Assembly (NCBI RefSeq): GCF_000686805.1
Contig: NZ_KK366017.1
Coordinates: 1,096,808-1,160,807, forward strand
Reading direction: 5' to 3'
DNA from: Bacillus sp. UNC41MFS5
GTDB lineage: Bacteria; Bacillota; Bacilli; Bacillales_B; DSM-18226
DNA: 64,000 bases
Both the position numbers and the translations under genes were made by a program. Positions within the stretch are counted from its first letter, which is position 1; the number at the start of each line of letters is the position of its first letter. Positions 27,178-36,844 of this stretch are shown here, one piece after another. The notes under the pieces were generated by a model that saw nothing but the letters and a program-made list of their open reading frames with translations, searched no databases and was not told the origin of the DNA.

Positions 27178-28613
27178 TGTCCATACTCCTTATAAAAGAA
27201 ATTCATAAATGTTTCACTAGAATCATAGATTCGTTTTTTTTGAAAAAATTCTTTACTATGCGGATAGGCTTTCTCCAATTCTAGTTTGCTTGGGTAAGAG
27301 TAGTAAGGCAAATAATAACTTCCTCGATGCTTTAATGTTATGTTAATAAGTTTACGTAACATCTTTTCAGTTTCGGCAATACCTTCTGCACTTTTTGGCT
27401 GATTAATGAGCCATACCAAAGCAAACATATCTTCTTTTGCATATGACATGACTGATTGTTGATTTTTTTCAACATAGCGAACGGTAATATTTAAGACATT
27501 GAGATTTTCTTTTAATAATATCCTTCGAAGATCATCGATATAGGGAGTAAATTCATCTACTGGAACAAAGTACTCTTGTAAAATATCGGTACGATTCGGA
27601 TCCGCATATTCCATAAAATCAGTTGAGGTGCGCATAACGTTATTTCTTGTTTCATACTTTCCTGATTGTTTTATGGATAGTTTTTTCTGGGTGGACCAAA
27701 GAAGATTTTTACCCCAATCACTATAACGGGCTAGTTGGAGGGTAAACTTCGGAAGAGCAACAATTTGATCGGGATTTTCTAATTTCTGAAAATCGCTTAA
27801 TTTTCGTTGATTAGGAGCCATCCGATAGTTAGTGAGATACATATCTGTTAAAAAATAATCTGGTGCAACGGAAATTCTTGCAATATGCATTCGCACCTTT
27901 TGATCCCCTTGCACATGTTTACGAAAATAATTTGAATAATCTCGGTAGTTCATTGAAATCGTTTCATGTTGATACAGTTCATTGTCTGTCAAATTTAGCT
28001 TAACATCTAGAATAACTCCGAATAATCCATATCCGCCAATAACAAGGGAAAATAGCTCAGGATGTTTCGTTCGGCTAACTTGAATAATGGAGCCATCGGC
28101 TTGCAATAAGTGAAAGGATTCAATTGTATCAATTAATGGACCATAGCGAATATCTCGACCGTGAACATTGACGCTCATAGACCCGCCAATTGAGAAAATA
28201 TTTTGAGATTGCTGAACTTTTAAGGCCAGCCCATCTGGATTGATTTTTGCTTGGATATCTGCCCATGTTGCCCCACTTTGTACAGTGATTTGTTTAGCTT
28301 TTGGATCATAATCCAAGATTTTATTATACTGTTTCATATTTAGCATTATAGCCCCAGGATAATAGGTTTGCCCTCCTTGACTGTGTTGCATTCCAGCAAT
28401 AGCAATTTTTTCATTTTGTTGGTGGGCCTGTTTTACCCAATGCTGCAATTGCTCCACGCTTTCTCCACTTTTAATTTCCTTCACTTTTGTAGGTAATAAC
28501 CCAGCAACGTCCGTAACAATTGGGTTGGCTTGGTGAATTTGATACAACTGGAAGGAACCAAACCACGCTAATACATAGAGCAATAGAACCAGGAGCAGGA
28601 TACGATTTTTCAT
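27174..28613 (-). CDS. FAD-linked oxidoreductase, membrane-anchored
   Basis: A 479-aa flavoenzyme with a PCMH-type FAD-binding domain. An N-terminal hydrophobic helix (ILLLVLLLYVLAWFGSF) probably anchors it outside the cell. FAD-fold blocks are IAGMQHSQGGQTYY, the following GAIMLNMKQYNKILDYD, QSGATWADIQAKINPDGLAL and SIGGSMSVNVHGRDIRYG. That last motif carries the histidine often used for covalent flavin attachment in vanillyl-alcohol/aldonolactone oxidases. The substrate may be a sugar lactone or polyol. GGAAACCGGAG precedes ATG 28613. It is translationally coupled to the half-MFS gene. Confidence 0.87.
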   Translation of the reverse strand: MKNRILLLVLLLYVLAWFGSFQLYQIHQANPIVTDVAGLLPTKVKEIKSGESVEQLQHWVKQAHQQNEKIAIAGMQHSQGGQTYYPGAIMLNMKQYNKILDYDPKAKQITVQSGATWADIQAKINPDGLALKVQQSQNIFSIGGSMSVNVHGRDIRYGPLIDTIESFHLLQADGSIIQVSRTKHPELFSLVIGGYGLFGVILDVKLNLTDNELYQHETISMNYRDYSNYFRKHVQGDQKVRMHIARISVAPDYFLTDMYLTNYRMAPNQRKLSDFQKLENPDQIVALPKFTLQLARYSDWGKNLLWSTQKKLSIKQSGKYETRNNVMRTSTDFMEYADPNRTDILQEYFVPVDEFTPYIDDLRRILLKENLNVLNITVRYVEKNQQSVMSYAKEDMFALVWLINQPKSAEGIAETEKMLRKLINITLKHRGSYYLPYYSYPSKLELEKAYPHSKEFFQKKRIYDSSETFMNFFYKEYGQ

Positions 28614-28818
28614 CTCCGGTTTCCTTTCCTTAACCTTTTCGTTTTAACTTAATATTTTAATAATATCTTAAATTTATCATGAGACAGGCTTAAATGGACG
28701 ATAATTATATATATAAACCAATTTTTGTCATAGTTTTATTGATTTATAGAAAGACAGTAAACTATCATGGTAAAATAGACTCGATAAGAAATTTGAAAAA
28801 GGTTGGGAGAATAAAAGA

Positions 28819-30015
28819 ATGAAATCAAGTGTAATAAAATTAGGTCTTTTGACTTGTTTAATCCTCCTGGGGATGACAGATAAAGAAGTTTCTGCTGCAA
28901 TGACATGGCCTGCCAAATGTGCATCTTTCGGCAAGCTTAAACCCAATCAAAATCCAAAACCACAGCACTTGAACTGCTTACTTACAAACGCTGCTATACA
29001 AGCAAAGATTCCTCCCGAAGTGGTAAAAGCTGTAGCTACAAAAGAAAGTGATTGGCGACAGTTTAAGAATGGACATCCGTTTATCTCAAGTGATAAGGGA
29101 ATTGGTATTATGCAAATTACTGATCAAGAAGACTACAACACAGATAAATTAAAAACTGATATATACTATAACATCCAGGCAGGCGTAGAAATACTTAATC
29201 GCATGTATCAACGGACAGCGGTTAAAAAGCCAGATCTTCCCAAAATAAAAGGGGCAGGACCAGAAATCATTGAAAATTGGTACTTCCCAGTCATGGCTTA
29301 TAATGGAACTAAGCCATTAAACAGTCCACTATATAAATCTACCGGAAAGAAAAATACAAAGGCTTATCAGGAAAAAGTCTTTACTTTGATCCAAAAAGAC
29401 AGCTTTCTAAATCATACCAAATTAGGACAATTCCCTTTCCGAAAAACTGACTTTAAGTATGATCCCAATAGCGACAAAAATATTGTATTCAACAAGTTAG
29501 AATATACAATTACTAACCAAATGCACTCTTCAACCCATCTTTTTCATAAGGGCAAAAAGGTAGCTGTAACAATGGATGGTGCAACGGTGAGGTCAAAACC
29601 TAGTAGTAAATCCTCCAATTTAAAAAAATTAGCCAAAGGTACGACTCTAATCATTGATGGTGATTTTGTATTTGATCTTAGTTTAGACAGCGATAACAAA
29701 TTTGTATGGTACCGTGTCAAAACTACCAATCAAAAATTAAAAGGTTATATTTCCTCAGCGTATATTATAAAATATTTTAGTTCTCCTAAAGTAAACAAGG
29801 TCACTAACATGGCATTGGCTGTGACAGGAAAAACTGATAAATATGCGTCCGTAACCATAAAAATCGGAACAAGGAAATACACTGCAAAGGCAAATGATTC
29901 TGGGAATTTTAAGGTTAAGATACCGAAACAGCGGGCTGGTAAAAAATTATATGTGTATGCTAAAGATACAAAAGGTAATGTAAGTGCAACAAGGACAGTA
30001 ACAGTATTAAAATGA
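28819..30015 (+). CDS. Secreted lytic transglycosylase with SH3 and Ig-like domains
   Basis: Cell-wall enzyme predicted to cleave peptidoglycan. Residues 1-27 form a signal peptide ending in SAA. The SLT/lysozyme-like domain (about 45-200) has the catalytic glutamate in AVATKESDWRQF and the GIGIMQITDQ motif. An SH3-like wall-binding domain (about 245-320) and a C-terminal bacterial Ig-like domain (ALAVTGKTDKYASVTIKIG) follow. GGGAG lies before ATG 28819. It is divergent from the FAD oxidase, with about 200 bases of AT-rich promoter DNA between them. Confidence 0.88.
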   Translation: MKSSVIKLGLLTCLILLGMTDKEVSAAMTWPAKCASFGKLKPNQNPKPQHLNCLLTNAAIQAKIPPEVVKAVATKESDWRQFKNGHPFISSDKGIGIMQITDQEDYNTDKLKTDIYYNIQAGVEILNRMYQRTAVKKPDLPKIKGAGPEIIENWYFPVMAYNGTKPLNSPLYKSTGKKNTKAYQEKVFTLIQKDSFLNHTKLGQFPFRKTDFKYDPNSDKNIVFNKLEYTITNQMHSSTHLFHKGKKVAVTMDGATVRSKPSSKSSNLKKLAKGTTLIIDGDFVFDLSLDSDNKFVWYRVKTTNQKLKGYISSAYIIKYFSSPKVNKVTNMALAVTGKTDKYASVTIKIGTRKYTAKANDSGNFKVKIPKQRAGKKLYVYAKDTKGNVSATRTVTVLK

Positions 30016-30178
30016 TAAACTTAAAGGGACTATAAGAAATAACAAAGTGGTTCAGTTTGAAAAGGTTCGGTTTAGAAGTGCAAGTAAGCATAATCTAATA
30101 GTAAATCAGGGTTGCTTATGATTAACGTCCTTATATCGCGGGATGCAGATGTTGAGCAGAATATGAAAGGTAACAAAG

Positions 30179-31429
30179 ATGAGTATAATCAAGGATTTTT
30201 TGCTGCAGCTAACGCTAATGGTAATACCCATATTTATTTACTATACATTTGTTACGGAGTGGGTAAAGAGTAGTAAAAATAGAAACGTAATCATGTCGAT
30301 TTTGTGGGGAATATCCATATTATTTTGCATGTCCTTTCCAGTAGATTTTGGTCAAAATGCTCGTATAGAGTTAAGAATTATTCCTCTCTTATTAGGGACC
30401 CTTTACGGGGGAGTTTGGCACGGCTTCTTCCTCTCAGCTCTTATCATTCTTTATCGACTTTATTTTGGGATTAACCTAGGATTTTATAATACTCTGCTTG
30501 TCTTATTATTCTCACTGCCTGTTATCTTGTTTTTTCAAAAAACGTTTGCAAATTCGAAAAAAGATAAAAGGGTTAAAATTGCAGTGTGTCTGGCCTTTTA
30601 CTACTGTCTTATTGGCCTTACTATTTTTGGTATTCTCAGAGGTTTTTCCATAGAGTATTTGAAAGTACAGATCATTCATCTTGTCTTCGCGATGGTAGTT
30701 ACTTGGTTCTTCACTATCTTAACTGAAACAATAAGGGTGATTCATCAGTTGCGATTAGAGATGGAAAATTCGGAGAAATTACGAGTGATAAGTGAGTTAG
30801 CTAGTGTTTTCGCTCATGAAATTAGAAATCCCATGCAAGTGACGCGTGGCTTTCTGCAGCTTCTAAACGAGCCTGACTTGCCTGATAAAAAAAAGGAATA
30901 TATCCAATTATCCATTGGAGAGCTTGATCGCGCCAATGAAATTATCAATGATTTTTTAACTTTTGGAAAACCCACCATCGATCACCTCAAAAGGATCAAT
31001 GTTGGACATCAGTTACATCGCGTTGTGAATATTATTCAAAGTTACTCCCTGAACCATAATGTTGAGATTAAAACTGATTTTTTTGATGACTGTTGGATTT
31101 ATGCTAATCCTCAAAAATTAAACCAGTCATTGATTAATATTTTGAAAAATGCGATAGAGTCTATGCCTAATGGTGGAATGGTTTGGATTAGATGTACTGC
31201 GACTGAAGATGGAAATATAAAGATTAGCATAAAGGACCAAGGAATTGGTATGACAAAAGAACAAATTTCTAGGCTTGGATCTCCGTTTTATTCCTTAAAG
31301 GAAAGTGGGACAGGACTAGGTATGATGGTAAGTTTTCAAATTGTCCGTTCTTTCAAAGGTAAAATACTTGTGAACAGTGAAAAGGATAGGGGGACAGAAT
31401 TTATTATTCTTTTACCCCGGGTAACCTAA
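30179..31429 (+). CDS. Sporulation-type sensor histidine kinase (KinB-like)
   Basis: A 416-aa membrane kinase. The N-terminal half holds six or so helices of the 5TM-5TMR_LYT type. The transmitter starts with the H-box VFAHEIRNPMQVTRGFLQLL near residue 215, then an N-box NILKNAIESMPNGG, a G1 box DQGIGMTKEQI and G2 GTGLGMMVS. This build matches KinB of B. subtilis, which feeds phosphate to Spo0F. No response regulator is adjacent, consistent with an orphan sporulation kinase. AAAGG precedes ATG 30179; a terminator lies at 31553. Confidence 0.88.
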   Translation: MSIIKDFLLQLTLMVIPIFIYYTFVTEWVKSSKNRNVIMSILWGISILFCMSFPVDFGQNARIELRIIPLLLGTLYGGVWHGFFLSALIILYRLYFGINLGFYNTLLVLLFSLPVILFFQKTFANSKKDKRVKIAVCLAFYYCLIGLTIFGILRGFSIEYLKVQIIHLVFAMVVTWFFTILTETIRVIHQLRLEMENSEKLRVISELASVFAHEIRNPMQVTRGFLQLLNEPDLPDKKKEYIQLSIGELDRANEIINDFLTFGKPTIDHLKRINVGHQLHRVVNIIQSYSLNHNVEIKTDFFDDCWIYANPQKLNQSLINILKNAIESMPNGGMVWIRCTATEDGNIKISIKDQGIGMTKEQISRLGSPFYSLKESGTGLGMMVSFQIVRSFKGKILVNSEKDRGTEFIILLPRVT

Positions 31430-31552
31430 AGTGAGAAAACATATTACAAACATTCTAATAATGATATTTTTGTTATAGTGCTTTTTATTACTAAACTTGA
31501 TTTAGTTTCATAAGAATCAAAAGCGAAGAAGCCCCTTAATAAAAGCTAGATC

Positions 31553-31582
31553 AGAGAAGCCGATTTATTGGCTTCTCTTTTT
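31553..31582 (+). terminator. Rho-independent terminator
   Basis: AGAGAAGCC / GGCTTCTCT 9-bp stem followed by T-rich DNA. It serves the kinase gene and possibly the convergent GntR gene. Confidence 0.88.
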
Positions 31583-31642
31583 CTCGATTACAGATTCGAA
31601 TGCACAGCAGGTACCAAAACCTTATGTTTTTACTATCCATTT

Positions 31643-32371
31643 TTAGTAATTTCTTTCAATGACAAAATGGGCCAAATCCCCACGATAGATGGTTTTCGAA
31701 TATTCAATGATCGAACCATCAAGAAGATAGGCAAAGGTATCAAGCACAAAACAAGGGTCACCAACACTGATATGTAGTTTTTCAGCTGCCTCTTGGTCGG
31801 CAATAAACAGTTCAAGGTTTTCAATTGTCTTGTTTATTTTTAAACAAAATTGGGTTTCCAATAGTTTATATAATGATGTTTCACAGCCATGTTTATTTAA
31901 TGCCGGGGTTTTATACCAGGGTAAATAGGCAATTTCAAACTGGATTGGTTCTTCATTTACATAACGTATTCTCTCTAGCGCATTAACTGGTTCTCCTTCT
32001 TGAATCTTTAATTGCTCACTAAGATACTCATCTGCAGGTATAACTTCTAATTGCAATACTTTGATTGATGGTTTCTTTCCTTGCATGGAAATTTGACTCG
32101 AAAAGTGATCAACTGTAGTTGTCAATATTTGTTTTACTTTGTTTGCGGACACAAAGGTTCCACTACCCCGTTTACGATAGACATAACCTTCCAAAGTAAG
32201 TTGTTGTAAAGCATTTCGTACGGTTGTCCTGCTAACTCCATATTTCTCACAAAATTCTGCCTCAGTAGGCAGCTGTGAGTCGGGTTTATATTCTCCTTCG
32301 TTAATCAATTGAATGATTGCGTCCTTTACCTTAAGGTGTAGAGCACTTCCGTCTTTCGGTTCTTCTATCAT
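31643..32371 (-). CDS. GntR/HutC-family repressor of the chitobiose PTS operon
   Basis: A 242-aa regulator with a GntR winged helix in residues 10-75 (LPTEAEFCEKYGVSRTTVRN, then GYVYRKRGSGTFVS) and a UTRA ligand domain in 90-235. HutC-type proteins of this kind usually bind phosphosugars. It is divergent from the PTS operon, with two palindromes in the shared 190-base promoter region. The expected effector is a phosphorylated disaccharide such as chitobiose-6-phosphate; this is inference from context. Confidence 0.9.
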   Translation of the reverse strand: MIEEPKDGSALHLKVKDAIIQLINEGEYKPDSQLPTEAEFCEKYGVSRTTVRNALQQLTLEGYVYRKRGSGTFVSANKVKQILTTTVDHFSSQISMQGKKPSIKVLQLEVIPADEYLSEQLKIQEGEPVNALERIRYVNEEPIQFEIAYLPWYKTPALNKHGCETSLYKLLETQFCLKINKTIENLELFIADQEAAEKLHISVGDPCFVLDTFAYLLDGSIIEYSKTIYRGDLAHFVIERNY

Positions 32372-32437
32372 AATGGTTTCCCCCTCGATACTTATAGATT
32401 ACCAAAAAAAGGTTACCAATGCACATAAAAAATACAA

Positions 32438-32467
32438 TTTTATAATTTGTAATAACAAATTATAAAA
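32438..32467. promoter_or_regulatory. Operator candidate 1 (13-bp perfect inverted repeat)
   Basis: TTTTATAATTTGT - AATA - ACAAATTATAAAA, perfect over 13 bp per arm, about 70 bases from the repressor start and 95 from the PTS operon start. GntR/HutC operators are typically short dyads of this type. Confidence 0.7.
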
Positions 32468-32492
32468 TTAGTAACAAGTTAATAAAATTTGT

Positions 32493-32522
32493 ATTGTAAA
32501 TTGTCTGAATTGTATTTACAAT
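32493..32522. promoter_or_regulatory. Operator candidate 2 (9-bp inverted repeat)
   Basis: ATTGTAAAT (32493-32501) and ATTTACAAT (32514-32522) with 12 bases between. The half-site TTGTA resembles the core of candidate 1 (TTGTAATAACAA), suggesting the same protein binds both. Confidence 0.6.
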
Positions 32523-32534
32523 AAGGTTAGGAAA

Positions 32535-32548
32535 TGTAATCGCTTTCT
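32535..32548 (+). promoter_or_regulatory. Catabolite-responsive element (cre) candidate
   Basis: TGTAATCGCTTTCT matches the CcpA consensus TGNAANCGNWWNCA at all but the last position. It lies 15 bases before the IIB start, a typical roadblock position for a sugar operon. Confidence 0.6.
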
Positions 32549-32562
32549 TAAGGGGGATATGA

Positions 32563-32871
32563 ATGAAAATTTTATTATGCTGTTCCGCAGGTATGTCTAC
32601 AAGTCTATTGGTTTCAAAAATGGAGGTAAGTGCCAAATCTCAGGGGATCAGTTGTGAAATTTGGGCAGTTGGTTCTACTGAAATAAATGACCAGATTAAT
32701 AAGGCAGACGTACTGCTCCTTGGTCCACAAGTTCGCTATATGTTGCCTCAGCTTAAAAAGGCAGGAGAAAAGCAGGGTATTCCGGTAGATGCTATTAACC
32801 CGCAGCATTATGGTCTTTGCAATGGAGAAGAGGTTTTGAAACAGGCAATTAATCTAATTAAAGGGGTGTAG
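32563..32871 (+). CDS. chbB: PTS lactose/cellobiose-family IIB component
   Basis: Phosphocarrier that passes phosphate from IIA to the incoming disaccharide at IIC. The active-site cysteine is in [18 protein letters not shown] at the N-terminus, the P-loop typical of lactose/cellobiose IIB. 102 aa, normal for the family. GGGGGAT precedes ATG 32563. It is the first gene of the operon IIB-IIC-GH4-IIA-ChbG. Confidence 0.93.
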   Translation: MKILLCCSAGMSTSLLVSKMEVSAKSQGISCEIWAVGSTEINDQINKADVLLLGPQVRYMLPQLKKAGEKQGIPVDAINPQHYGLCNGEEVLKQAINLIKGV

Positions 32872-32876
32872 TTCAC

Positions 32877-34247
32877 ATGATGAATTTTATTGATAAATTT
32901 ATTATGCCTTTCGCAAATAAGCTTGGTAATAATAGGCATCTTCTTGCCATCCGTGACGCTTTGGTGGGAATGATTGCGATTACCATGATTGGTTCGTTAG
33001 CAGTACTATTAAACAACCTAGGAAAAGTACCTGGTATTGGTAAATATTATGAGAAATTGATGATATCTCTTTTCGGTGAAACGTGGACAACATTGGGGGG
33101 AGATATTTGGTGGGGCACCCTTGCCTTTATGACCATATTTGCAGTTTTTGGGATTGCAAATAAATTGGCAAAGTCTTACGGGGACGATGGATTCGAAGCG
33201 ATGCTTGTAGCAGGTGCGTCCTTCTTTGTTCTGATTCCTCAAGTTGCCAACGTATCCATTACTCCAGAGGGTGGAGAGGCCGTTACCGGTGGAGCATGGG
33301 GATTTATTGGCTGGAATTATTTCAATGCCACAGCCCTTTTCACTGGTATCATTGTTGCAATTGTCGCGACTGAAATCTTTGTTCGCCTAGCTAAAATCAA
33401 GTTTTTAATCATTAAATTGCCTGATGGAGTTCCGCCAGCGGTATCTCGATCATTTGCAAAACTTCTTCCAGGAATGGCCACCATTTTTACCATCGGGTTG
33501 TTTGGGCTTATTTTACGCAAATTTATTAGTGATGGCGCTTATTTAAACGATTGGATTAATAAAGTCCTCGTTTCTCCACTTACGGGTGCAGTAGATTCAA
33601 TGCTGTTTGCTATTTTAATCGTATTCTTGGTGCACGGATTTTGGATTCTTGGTCTTCACGGTCCAAACATACTTGGAGGAATTACAACTCCTTTAATGAC
33701 CAAGCTTGGACAAGAAAATGTAAATATGTATGCACAAGGTGTACAGGATTTAGGAAAGTACCACATTCTATCTGGATCTTTCTTGGATGCTTTTGTGTAT
33801 CTTGGTGGTTCTGGTGCCACTTTAGGATTATTGGTAGCGATGTTTATCGCCGGTCGCAAACGTAATAAGCAATTAATCGCGTTAGGCACTCCTCCAGGGA
33901 TATTTCAAATCAATGAACCTATTCTTTTCGGATTGCCAATTGTTTTGAATCCCATCTGGTTCATTCCGTTCATACTAGGACCAATCATCATGACCATTGT
34001 AGCCTATACATCTATTAGTTTAGGTTTGGTACATCCAGTTGTTGCTGATATCCCATGGGTGACTCCTGCGATTGTAGGTGGATTACTAGCAACTGGCGGA
34101 CATGTTTCTGGTGCTATTTTAGCATTAGTGAATTTAATCATTTCTGTCGCTATTTATCTGCCTTTTGTTATCGCTCAAGGACGAATGGATGCAAGAAGAG
34201 AAAAGAGTGAAACATCATCCCAACCTACTGATACCTTAAATATGTAG
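32877..34247 (+). CDS. chbC: PTS lactose/cellobiose-family IIC permease
   Basis: Membrane permease of the Lac family, 456 aa with about ten helices. It starts MMNFIDKFIMPFANKLGNNR; family motifs include LHGPNILGGITTPL and GIFQINEPILFGLPIVLNP, the latter holding the sugar-binding N-E-P. AAAGGGGTG precedes the ATG, which is five bases after the IIB stop. The presence of ChbG in the operon points to N,N'-diacetylchitobiose rather than cellobiose as the substrate. Confidence 0.93.
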   Translation: MMNFIDKFIMPFANKLGNNRHLLAIRDALVGMIAITMIGSLAVLLNNLGKVPGIGKYYEKLMISLFGETWTTLGGDIWWGTLAFMTIFAVFGIANKLAKSYGDDGFEAMLVAGASFFVLIPQVANVSITPEGGEAVTGGAWGFIGWNYFNATALFTGIIVAIVATEIFVRLAKIKFLIIKLPDGVPPAVSRSFAKLLPGMATIFTIGLFGLILRKFISDGAYLNDWINKVLVSPLTGAVDSMLFAILIVFLVHGFWILGLHGPNILGGITTPLMTKLGQENVNMYAQGVQDLGKYHILSGSFLDAFVYLGGSGATLGLLVAMFIAGRKRNKQLIALGTPPGIFQINEPILFGLPIVLNPIWFIPFILGPIIMTIVAYTSISLGLVHPVVADIPWVTPAIVGGLLATGGHVSGAILALVNLIISVAIYLPFVIAQGRMDARREKSETSSQPTDTLNM

Positions 34248-34274
34248 ATAAAATTCAACCAGAGGTGTTTAAAA

Positions 34275-35597
34275 ATGAATGACGGTTTAAAAATCGTAAC
34301 GATAGGCGGGGGATCGAGCTATACCCCCGAACTTATTGAGGGATTTATTAAATATTATCACGAACTGCCAGTCCGTGAATTATGGTTAGTTGACGTTGAA
34401 GAAGGCAAGGAAAAGCTTGAAATTGTCGGTAATCTTGCAAAAAGAATGGTCGAAAAGGCAGGAGTCCCGATTAAAATCTATTTGACGTTAGACCGAAAAG
34501 AAGCGTTAAAGTCTGCGGATTTCGTTACCACTCAATTTCGCGTAGGTTTGCTTGAAGCACGTATGAAGGATGAGAGTATTCCATTGAAACACGGTGTACT
34601 TGGTCAGGAAACAAATGGACCTGGAGGATTATTTAAAGCACTTAGGACCATTCCAGTCATCCTTGATATTTGCCGGGAAATGGAAGAGGTATGCCCGAAT
34701 GCCTGGCTCATAAACTTTACAAATCCTGCCGGGATGGTTACAGAGGCTGTCCTTCGTTATAGTAATATTGATAGAGTGGTAGGATTGTGTAATGTGCCTA
34801 TTGGAATGGAAATGGGCGTTGCAAAACTATTAGGAGTAGAACCTCATAGAGTTAGAATTGATTTTGCAGGATTAAACCACATGGTTTACGGATTAAACGT
34901 TTTTGTCGATGGTGTATCAGTTAAGGATCAAGTGATTTCCTTAATTAATGATCCAGAGAAAAGCATTACCATGCAAAACATTCATGCCATGGGTTGGGAG
35001 CCTGAGTTCTTGAGGGCGTTAGATCTTTTTCCATGCCCGTATCATAATTACTATTATAAATCTGGAGACATGCTTGAAAAAGAATTGAAAAATTATCAAG
35101 AAGGCGGGACACGTGCAGAGGTCGTTAAAAAACTAGAAGAGGAGCTATTTGAGTTATATAGAGACACTCAATTAGCTATTAAACCGCCTCAATTAGAAAA
35201 GAGAGGCGGCGCTTATTATAGTGATGCAGCTGTAAGACTCATCCATTCGATGTATACTGACAAACGTGACATCCAGGCAGTAAACACCGTAAATAAGGGA
35301 GCAATCTCAAGTCTCCCTTTTGATTCCGCTGTAGAACTCAGTTGTATCATTACAAAGGATGGGCCGAAACCTATTGCTGTGGGCGATTTACCCATTCAAG
35401 TTCGTGGACTTGTTCAACAAGTGAAATCTTTTGAAAGGGTAGCGATTGAAGCAGCAATCAGCGGGGATTATGGAACAACGTTATTGGCCATGACAATAAA
35501 TCCTTTTGTACCAAGTGATCGAGTGGCAAAAGTCATTTTGGACGAAATGCTCGAAGCACATAAAGAATATTTACCGCAGTTCTTTAATCATAAGTAG
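34275..35597 (+). CDS. chbF: GH4 6-phospho-beta-glycosidase (ChbF/LicH type)
   Basis: NAD+- and metal-dependent glycosidase that hydrolyses the phosphorylated disaccharide in the cytoplasm. The NAD-binding start is [33 protein letters not shown] and [18 protein letters not shown] carry the metal-binding Asn and Cys, and FAGLNHM holds the family histidine. 440 aa, normal for GH4. Fourth-position IIA and fifth-position ChbG follow closely. In E. coli, ChbF needs ChbG to remove an acetyl group from chitobiose-6-phosphate first, and the same division of labour is expected here. Confidence 0.93.
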   Translation: MNDGLKIVTIGGGSSYTPELIEGFIKYYHELPVRELWLVDVEEGKEKLEIVGNLAKRMVEKAGVPIKIYLTLDRKEALKSADFVTTQFRVGLLEARMKDESIPLKHGVLGQETNGPGGLFKALRTIPVILDICREMEEVCPNAWLINFTNPAGMVTEAVLRYSNIDRVVGLCNVPIGMEMGVAKLLGVEPHRVRIDFAGLNHMVYGLNVFVDGVSVKDQVISLINDPEKSITMQNIHAMGWEPEFLRALDLFPCPYHNYYYKSGDMLEKELKNYQEGGTRAEVVKKLEEELFELYRDTQLAIKPPQLEKRGGAYYSDAAVRLIHSMYTDKRDIQAVNTVNKGAISSLPFDSAVELSCIITKDGPKPIAVGDLPIQVRGLVQQVKSFERVAIEAAISGDYGTTLLAMTINPFVPSDRVAKVILDEMLEAHKEYLPQFFNHK

Positions 35598-35611
35598 GTG
35601 ATGGAAACGAA

Positions 35612-35920
35612 ATGGAAAATTTAGAACAAGTAATCTTTCAAATTATTCTCCATGGAGGCAATGGCCGCAGTGCAGCCATGGAGGCAATGCTTGCAGCAAA
35701 GCAAGGAGACTTTGTAGGAGCAAGAGAAAAATTAAAGGAAGCAGATAACGCATTAAATCAGGCCCACCATATTCAGACATCTCTCATTCAAGGGGAGATA
35801 AGGGGAGAAAAAACGGAGGTTTCTTTACTTATGATTCACGCACAAGATCATTTAATGAATGCGATGACCTTGAAGGATTTGGCAGCAGAAATGGTTGAGC
35901 TATATTATAGAATAAATTGA
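35612..35920 (+). CDS. chbA: PTS lactose/cellobiose-family IIA component
   Basis: Trimeric helical phosphocarrier of 102 aa. The phosphorylated histidine is in the segment [16 protein letters not shown], followed by [32 protein letters not shown] supplies the weak ribosome site before ATG 35612. It is placed after the glycosidase, as in several Bacillus lic/chb operons. Confidence 0.92.
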   Translation: MENLEQVIFQIILHGGNGRSAAMEAMLAAKQGDFVGAREKLKEADNALNQAHHIQTSLIQGEIRGEKTEVSLLMIHAQDHLMNAMTLKDLAAEMVELYYRIN

Positions 35921-35940
35921 TTTGTTAAGGTGATTAAATC

Positions 35941-36645
35941 ATGATTAAATTAATCGTTAACGCGGACGACTTTGGGTTTAGCCATGGAGTAAACCATGGG
36001 ATTATCGACAGTTTTTTGTATGGAATTGTCAATTCTACCACGATGATGATGACCATGCCTGGGACTGAACATGCCATTCAATTGGCAAGAAAATATCCAA
36101 ATTTACGGGTAGGGATTCATCTTGTCCTAACATGTGGGAAACCATTAGTTGACAATGTACCTTCATTGGTTGATGATACGGGGCATTTTAAATCTTTGTC
36201 TACATTTAACCCTACAGTTATTTCATTAGACGAACTGGAAAGAGAGTGGACTGCTCAGATCGAACGATTTATCGGTACTGGACTTAAACCAACCCATTTT
36301 GATAGCCATCACCATGTTCATACCTTGAAAGAATTAAATCCAGTTATTAAGAGTTTATCAGCAAAATTCAAACTGCCAGTAAGGAAGAATGGGTTCGATT
36401 CCATTGATGGTGTGGACTCTTTCACTGACGTATCATTGTTCGATTTCTATGGTGAAGGTGTTAAACCAAATTATTTTACAAAGTTGAAAGAACGTTTTAA
36501 AGATGGCATGACAGTGGAAGTGATGTGTCACCCTGCATATCTAGATAATAACCTATTACACGGGTCATCCTATGCTTTTCAGAGATTAACAGAGTTAGAA
36601 ATTCTGACATCAGTAAAATTACCTAAAACCATTATCTTAATGTAA
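35941..36645 (+). CDS. chbG: ChbG/YdjC carbohydrate deacetylase
   Basis: Mono-deacetylase of phosphorylated chitobiose and chitotriose (YdjC family). The metal-binding motif NADDFGFSHGVNHGI is at the N-terminus, and THFDSHHHVHTLKELNPV contributes the further metal-ligand histidines. 234 aa. AAGGTG lies before ATG 35941. Its presence defines the operon as a chitooligosaccharide system rather than a simple cellobiose one. Confidence 0.92.
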   Translation: MIKLIVNADDFGFSHGVNHGIIDSFLYGIVNSTTMMMTMPGTEHAIQLARKYPNLRVGIHLVLTCGKPLVDNVPSLVDDTGHFKSLSTFNPTVISLDELEREWTAQIERFIGTGLKPTHFDSHHHVHTLKELNPVIKSLSAKFKLPVRKNGFDSIDGVDSFTDVSLFDFYGEGVKPNYFTKLKERFKDGMTVEVMCHPAYLDNNLLHGSSYAFQRLTELEILTSVKLPKTIILM

Positions 36646-36704
36646 ACTGTTTGACGAGCATATATTATGACGATAAGTAGAGTATTCTCAATAATAACCT
36701 CTTT

Positions 36705-36737
36705 GTCACCTAGTTTATAATATTGGGTGACTTTTTT
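36705..36737 (+). terminator. Rho-independent terminator of the chb operon
   Basis: GTCACC / GGGTGAC stem with a 14-base loop and six T, 60 bases after the ChbG gene. Confidence 0.8.
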
Positions 36738-36844
36738 ATGTGATTTAAAGATAAGGAATTGGCAGGAAATTGCGAATTGTTTGTAAAAAAAGAGTGAAAG
36801 AGTAATAATGTTTATAGTTACTGATGAAGAGAGGATGTAAACTT

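Noticed and set aside
32535..33000. Reading the PTS operon as a simple cellobiose system
   Set aside because: The ChbG-type deacetylase in the same operon fits acetylated chitooligosaccharides better, although cellobiose cannot be excluded as a second substrate.
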